From: Betaproteobacteria bacterium
GTDB taxonomy: Bacteria; Pseudomonadota; Gammaproteobacteria; Burkholderiales; Burkholderiaceae_C
Length of the DNA: 10,046 nucleotides
Direction of reading: 5' to 3'
Assembly (NCBI GenBank): GCA_947448675.1
Contig: CANFOR010000098.1
Span: 1-10,046 of the forward strand
The first letter of the stretch is position 1. Each line of letters begins with the position of its first letter. Below are positions 8,301-10,046 of this stretch, one piece after another. Under the pieces are notes generated by a model that worked only from the letters and a program-made list of their open reading frames with translations, did no database searches and was not told the DNA's origin. A program made the position numbers and the translations under genes.

Positions 8301-8660
8301 GACACGTGCAGCGGCATCTTCGCTGCACAACTCGGGTTGCTGCACGAAACGCTGTGCCACCGCCTCCATGGCCCGAAGAACCAAGGCCGGCCCAGGCAAG
8401 CCGACCATTTCCAACGCACCAACGGCTTGGTGCAACTGCTGCCTGGCAATGCGCAGTGGCGCGGCGTCAAGCGAAGCCAAGTCTGAGCCACGGGCTTGCT
8501 CGGCATCGCGGACAAAACGCTTGAGCGCTTTGGTTGCGCCATCCAAAGATTTGCGCAATTCATCAAGCACCCAGGCCAAGGGACCGAGATCGCCAATACC
8601 GAGATCATGCTCAGCAGTGTTGTTGGCTTCAGTGGACGCAATTTGCATGTACAGCCCCAT
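2334..8660 (-). CDS. chpA: ChpA/PilL-type hybrid sensor kinase: multi-Hpt CheA plus receiver, type IV pilus chemosensory system
   Basis: A 2108-residue cytoplasmic CheA-like kinase. In the Pil-Chp pathway such proteins take receptor signals from PilJ and phosphorylate PilG/PilH to control pilus extension and retraction. Domains in order: a ChpA N-terminal Hpt-like module (about 25-130, with H77-QAV-G); a second vestigial module (about 460-590; A506 stands where His should be); Hpt-1 (about 711-815, HTLKG with H757); a long Ala/Pro/acidic linker (about 820-1080); Hpt-2 (about 1080-1190, HSLAG with H1129, Lys replaced by Ala); another linker; Hpt-3 (about 1312-1420, HTLKG with H1353); CheA dimerisation helices (from about 1494); ATPase (N-box N1685 and H1689; G1 DDGAG 1725-1729; G2 GRGIG 1776-1780); CheW-like domain (about 1815-1950); and receiver (DD 1991-1992, D2035 phospho-acceptor, T2065, K2087). 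All catalytic residues are intact. P. aeruginosa ChpA is longer (about 2470 residues). It lies 11 bases after pilJ. The start is uncertain: ATG 8660 has no clear ribosome binding site, while ATG 8648 (2104 residues) has GGGG six bases upstream. Confidence 0.95.
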   Translation of the reverse strand: MGLYMQIASTEANNTAEHDLGIGDLGPLAWVLDELRKSLDGATKALKRFVRDAEQARGSDLASLDAAPLRIARQQLHQAVGALEMVGLPGPALVLRAMEAVAQRFVQQPELCSEDAAARVERAGFALTEYLEVLLAGKPVSPVALFSQYREVQEVVKADRIHPADLWPVPWQWLNVALPTGASHGFDAISRTQLDSAVLQIMQGAQPALSTELAEQCAALARSAEQLHVATFLALMAACFQAIGARCLAVDLYVKRVLPRVLLQYASLARGETSLSDRLAHDLLFFCSQAKQLPNGFTPLLEAVRQAYGLARSQPVAYLEASFGRFDPVVLAQARKRIAAAKESWTALAGGDTQKFRSLTDQFSLVSESITKLHPSSTDFAQALTRCIETVVRTGQAPSAPLGMEVATSILYLEAAFQDLDPNDPYLSERTTHLAQRLDSVASGHAPQPLESWMEDLYRRVSDKQTMGSVVGELKLSLGELEKSLDQFFRNPQDKNSLQRVPDQLAQMRGVLSVLGLDHATQAVGRMRDSVEAMLVTEIDEARAREAGTFDQLGNNLGALGFLIDMLSYQPALAKKLFVYDAQTNELKPLMGRSMPAVLDAHAVAANLPATATSYSTTQTLSMEALALVHDAGNAMAPDMGHLLEALATHAALDDNTALAQAAREASEVIHTQSNEGGGAPSAASAQALHAFVASASPAPVVLEPAQAAVDFEEDDLRGIFLEEAAEVIAGGRVAVQALHTASAEVSELTTLRRAFHTLKGSSRMVELPVFGDAAWSMEQVLNTWLADQKPATEPLLHLCSQTFDAFAQWAGDIAAGTDQHWTAAAISTSADQMRNQGTLQPIVWPAAAPNAELANLDLADIDFDFELGLPEPAAPSADAHNAALLDTNLPDPMALEVDFEHLSAASFPAPEPAVLSALPQAAESLDDLNDFSFDLDLDLPDNAQEPHAAQAPSVDTVAALSPQEIDALFAQAQTHDEPTPTSAAPLLEPTQVLHSAPAPAVTVHHAIEPDAIAPLAAVLAVPVATVIAQAAAPEVAQAEPAQAQPKPAEPIQSKPAYVLHAVVSAPVEDPTHSDEPVKIIGSLRIGLALYNVYLNEADEWSRRLLNELGEWALELHRPVPDTCIGFAHSLAGSSATVGFASLSELARALEHSLQHLQMIAGGTEERAAVCAQAAEEIRHLLHQFAAGFLKEARADVLASLKTLQLIPSAPEPVAQVYEAAPAPTPARVSKAEPLLAPVVTLHEAVLTVPPPTTSPAALVMETVPVLHALEPVALRTPASASAGQALAQQLADPLADDEDNDIDVLDALDPDLFPIFDEEAAELMPQLGSALRQWVDHPSQQDARASILRVLHTLKGSARLAGALRLGELTHRMESRIERIGSAELASAQLEPLLHRFDTMQAVLQLLRHPEAAPATVFVSQPAPPGSAASIDSRRVAVSAEPALQPASITPHAPLALVQAASAAMPTNISGLPLRTMPSMAQNTVVQAGAGQSVRVRSQLLDRLVNQAGEVMITRTRLETELSQLRGSLGDLTGNLDRLRAQLRDIELQAESQMQSRLAQAKDSAQGFDPLEFDRFTRVQELTRMMAESVNDVATVQRNLQRTVESTEDDLIAQARQTRELQRDLLRTRMVEFEGISDRLYRVVRQASKDSGKQVKLDIIGGSIEMDRGVLDRMTPAFEHLLRNCVAHGIEDAAGRSAAGKDASGVISIDLRQEGNDVSVEFRDDGAGLNLPRIREKALAQGLLAAGQSLSDAEAANLIFTPGFSTAAQVTELSGRGIGMDVVRSEVNALGGRIETATQVGQGTSFKLVLPLTTAVTQVVMLRAGKLTVGVPANVVATVLRATPKDVQQAYNTGRYTLADGEVPFFWSGALLQASARSEEALGKTIPVVIFSSAAQRVAMHVDEVLGNQEVVVKNLGPQLARLPGLAGMSVMASGAVALIYNPVALATVYGERARALSADHAEPHMLEGKPNHALALPVAAQIPLVLVVDDSITVRRVTQRLLVREGFRVALAADGLQALERLQDERPAVVLSDIEMPRMDGFDLARNIRGDARLHDLPIIMITSRIAEKHREHAKELGVNHYLGKPYPEEELMSLVKHYCALFEAV
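2343..2705 (-). other. C-terminal CheY-like receiver domain of ChpA
   Basis: Residues about 1986-2105 form a complete receiver fused to the kinase: acidic pair in VVDDS, phospho-acceptor D2035 in LSDIEMPRMDG, T2065 in MITSR and K2087 in LGKPY. All five positions needed for Mg2+-dependent Asp phosphorylation and switching are present, so it should be active. It is likely a phosphate sink or an intermediate for the internal Hpt domains (inference from ChpA work in Pseudomonas). Confidence 0.9.
5751..5780 (-). other. FliM-like LSPQEIDALF peptide in the ChpA linker
   Basis: Residues 961-970 read LSPQEIDALF, in the disordered-looking linker between Hpt-1 and Hpt-2. The N-terminus of the flagellar switch protein FliM carries LSQAEIDALL in E. 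coli, the peptide that binds phosphorylated CheY. The match covers L, S, E, I, D, A and L. Whether it serves as a response-regulator docking site in ChpA is inference. Confidence 0.5.
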
Positions 8661-8671
8661 TCAAATGCGAA

Positions 8672-10046
8672 TCAGGCAATCTTAAAGCGCGAAACCGACT
8701 GGCGCAGCTCTTCGGCCATATGCGAGAGTGTGCGCACCTGATCTGCTGTCGATCGCGTACCTTCGCCAGTTTGCTCGGTCACCGCAAAAATATGTTGAAT
8801 ATTGCCCGCCACTTCGTTAGCAGATACGGCCTCTTTAGAAGCCGACTGCGAAATTTGCTCAATCAGCTCAGCCAGGCGACGTGACACTTGGTCAATTTCG
8901 GACAATGCCGTACCAGCGTTGTCCGACAATTTAGCCCCTAGCACCACGCCCTGCGTGGAGCGCTCCATAGCGGCCACAGCGTCTTGTGTGTCGGTTTGAA
9001 TGGCCTTTACGAGCGCAGAAATCTGGCGCGTCGCATCGGCAGAACGCTCGGCCAGTCGTTGCACCTCTTCGGCCACCACCGAGAAACCGCGGCCAGCCTC
9101 ACCAGCCGACGCCGCCTGAATGGCCGCGTTCAAAGCCAAAACGTTGGTTTGCTCGGTAATGTCAGAGATCAGCTCGGTGATCTCGCCAATTTCTTGTGAC
9201 GATTCGCCCAGGCGTTTAATGCGTTTAGAAGTGTCTTGGATCTGGTCGCGAATGGTGTTCATACCGCCAATGGCATTTTGCACAGCCGACAAGCCAGACT
9301 CCGCAGCCATCAGCGATTGGCGTGCCACCGTTGCCGATTCTTGTGCTTGGGTCGACACCAGGTTAATCCGATTTGCCATCTCCAGCACCGATTGGCCAGT
9401 TTCACGAATTTCGCGCAACTGCTCGGTGGAAGTGGCCAAGAGCTCGGTCGACGTGCTCTCCACCTGTGCGGTGGTTTGCGCCACGCGGGTCGCGGTGTTT
9501 TGCACGTTGCCCACCAGTGAGCGCAACTCTTCTACCGTGTAATTCACCGAGTCGGCAATAGCGCCAGTAATGTCTTCGGTCACCGTGGCTTCTTGCGTCA
9601 AATCGCCTTCAGCGACTGTTTGCAACTCGTTCATCAAACGCAAAATAGCGGCCTGGTTGGCGTCGTTCACACGTTTAGCCTCTAGCTCTTGGTGCTCAGC
9701 TTCTAAACGCTGGTTTTCGGCAACACCTTGGCGCTGCCGACTGTCTTGCAATTGGACATAGGCCAACCCACCTGCAGCGGCGAGCGCCACCAAGGCCGAA
9801 AACGCCAGAACGATCAAGGAGCCAACCCCAAGGCCCGAACGGGTGGACAAGTCGCCTTGCAACTCTTCTAGGCTACGACGCAGAGGCTCACTGTCAGCAA
9901 TAATGGAAGATTGCGCTTCACGTGCTGAAACCAAGCCTTGCAGATTACCCAAAATCGCACCGGCCTGTACGCGGGTTTGCTCATACTGCTTAAGCAAGGC
10001 GTCAAGGCGCTCCTTGGTCTGGGGGTCTTTGCTTGCATTCAAACGC
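8672..10046 (-). CDS. pilJ: PilJ-type methyl-accepting chemotaxis protein, N-terminus beyond window
   Basis: The C-terminal 458 or so residues of a membrane receptor for the type IV pilus chemosensory pathway; it would hold ChpA and a PilI-like coupling protein in a signalling array. From the right edge it shows the end of a helical periplasmic domain, one transmembrane segment (about 9754-9834, GSLIVLAFSALVALAAAGG), an E/Q-rich helix, a HAMP-like segment (ELQTVAEGDLT, then TGAIADSVN), and a long helical signalling domain. The hairpin tip (about 9062-9160) reads LNAAIQAASAGEAGRGFSVV followed by AEEVQRLAERS. This is the PilJ version of the general receptor tip, with Gln and Ser where flagellar receptors usually have Glu and Arg. 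It ends SRFKIA, with no C-terminal pentapeptide tether for CheR/CheB. The frame is open through the window edge (RLNASKDP...), so the TTG at 10042 is not taken as a start. Family members run to about 680-780 residues, so roughly 230-320 residues are missing. It is followed by chpA after 11 bases. Confidence 0.93.
   Translation of the reverse strand, partial: RLNASKDPQTKERLDALLKQYEQTRVQAGAILGNLQGLVSAREAQSSIIADSEPLRRSLEELQGDLSTRSGLGVGSLIVLAFSALVALAAAGGLAYVQLQDSRQRQGVAENQRLEAEHQELEAKRVNDANQAAILRLMNELQTVAEGDLTQEATVTEDITGAIADSVNYTVEELRSLVGNVQNTATRVAQTTAQVESTSTELLATSTEQLREIRETGQSVLEMANRINLVSTQAQESATVARQSLMAAESGLSAVQNAIGGMNTIRDQIQDTSKRIKRLGESSQEIGEITELISDITEQTNVLALNAAIQAASAGEAGRGFSVVAEEVQRLAERSADATRQISALVKAIQTDTQDAVAAMERSTQGVVLGAKLSDNAGTALSEIDQVSRRLAELIEQISQSASKEAVSANEVAGNIQHIFAVTEQTGEGTRSTADQVRTLSHMAEELRQSVSRFKIA

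Noticed and set aside
2416..8685. Many long plus-strand open frames opposite chpA, including 299 codons at 3751-4650, 231 at 4687-5382 and 204 at 3124-3738.
   Set aside because: They mostly share one antisense frame and are Ser/Arg/Ala-rich low-complexity translations, as expected opposite a GC-rich gene. None shows a recognisable domain, whereas the minus strand encodes continuous conserved kinase domains.
10040..10042. TTG as the start of the methyl-accepting protein.
   Set aside because: The frame stays open to the window edge, and a PilJ-type receptor needs an N-terminal transmembrane helix and periplasmic domain that are not in the window. The gene is therefore cut by the edge.
2334..10046. 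A new or unknown multi-gene system in the right-hand part.
   Set aside because: The pair fits the known Pil-Chp type IV pilus chemosensory pathway in domain order and gene adjacency; only details of the linkers and Hpt sites look unusual.

Overview
The window looks like ordinary core chromosome of a GC-rich betaproteobacterium, probably order Burkholderiales and perhaps Comamonadaceae. This rests on three things: the gene content (a UPF0301/YqgE protein, a class I photolyase, and a Chp-type pilus chemosensory pair with no pilK between its members), the protein sequence style (Ala- and Gln-rich), and a hairpin repeat in the intergenic gap that resembles intergenic repeats I recall from that family. 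The taxonomic call is inference; no rRNA or other marker is present.

Layout from left to right. Positions 1-533 (minus) hold nearly all of a YqgE/AlgH-family gene whose last codons lie off the left edge. A 70-base divergent gap follows. Positions 604-2199 (plus) encode a complete class I DNA photolyase with all the hallmark FAD and electron-transfer tryptophan residues. Positions 2200-2333 form a convergent gap made largely of inverted repeats. Positions 2334-8660 (minus) hold one very large gene for a ChpA/PilL-type hybrid histidine kinase of 2108 residues. Positions 8672-10046 (minus) hold the C-terminal part of its receptor, a PilJ-type methyl-accepting protein whose N-terminus lies off the right edge. 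More than 60% of the window is the single chpA gene.

How the genes work together. PilJ (membrane receptor) and ChpA (kinase with several phosphotransfer domains and a C-terminal receiver) form the core of a type IV pilus chemosensory pathway. In relatives such as the Pseudomonas aeruginosa Pil-Chp system this controls twitching motility and surface sensing through the response regulators PilG and PilH. Here pilJ and chpA are only 11 bases apart and surely co-transcribed; pilG/pilH/pilI homologues would be expected upstream, beyond the right edge. The adaptation enzymes PilK (methyltransferase) and ChpB (methylesterase) are not where the Pseudomonas order would put them. The photolyase (light-driven repair of UV pyrimidine dimers) and yqgE are functionally unrelated neighbours.

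I see no mobile element, CRISPR array, tRNA or clearly new multi-gene system. The observations most worth a second look are inside ChpA (a FliM-like EIDAL peptide and acidic repeats in the linker between phosphotransfer domains, and vestigial phosphotransfer-like modules), the inverted repeats between phrB and chpA, and a possibly leaderless yqgE.
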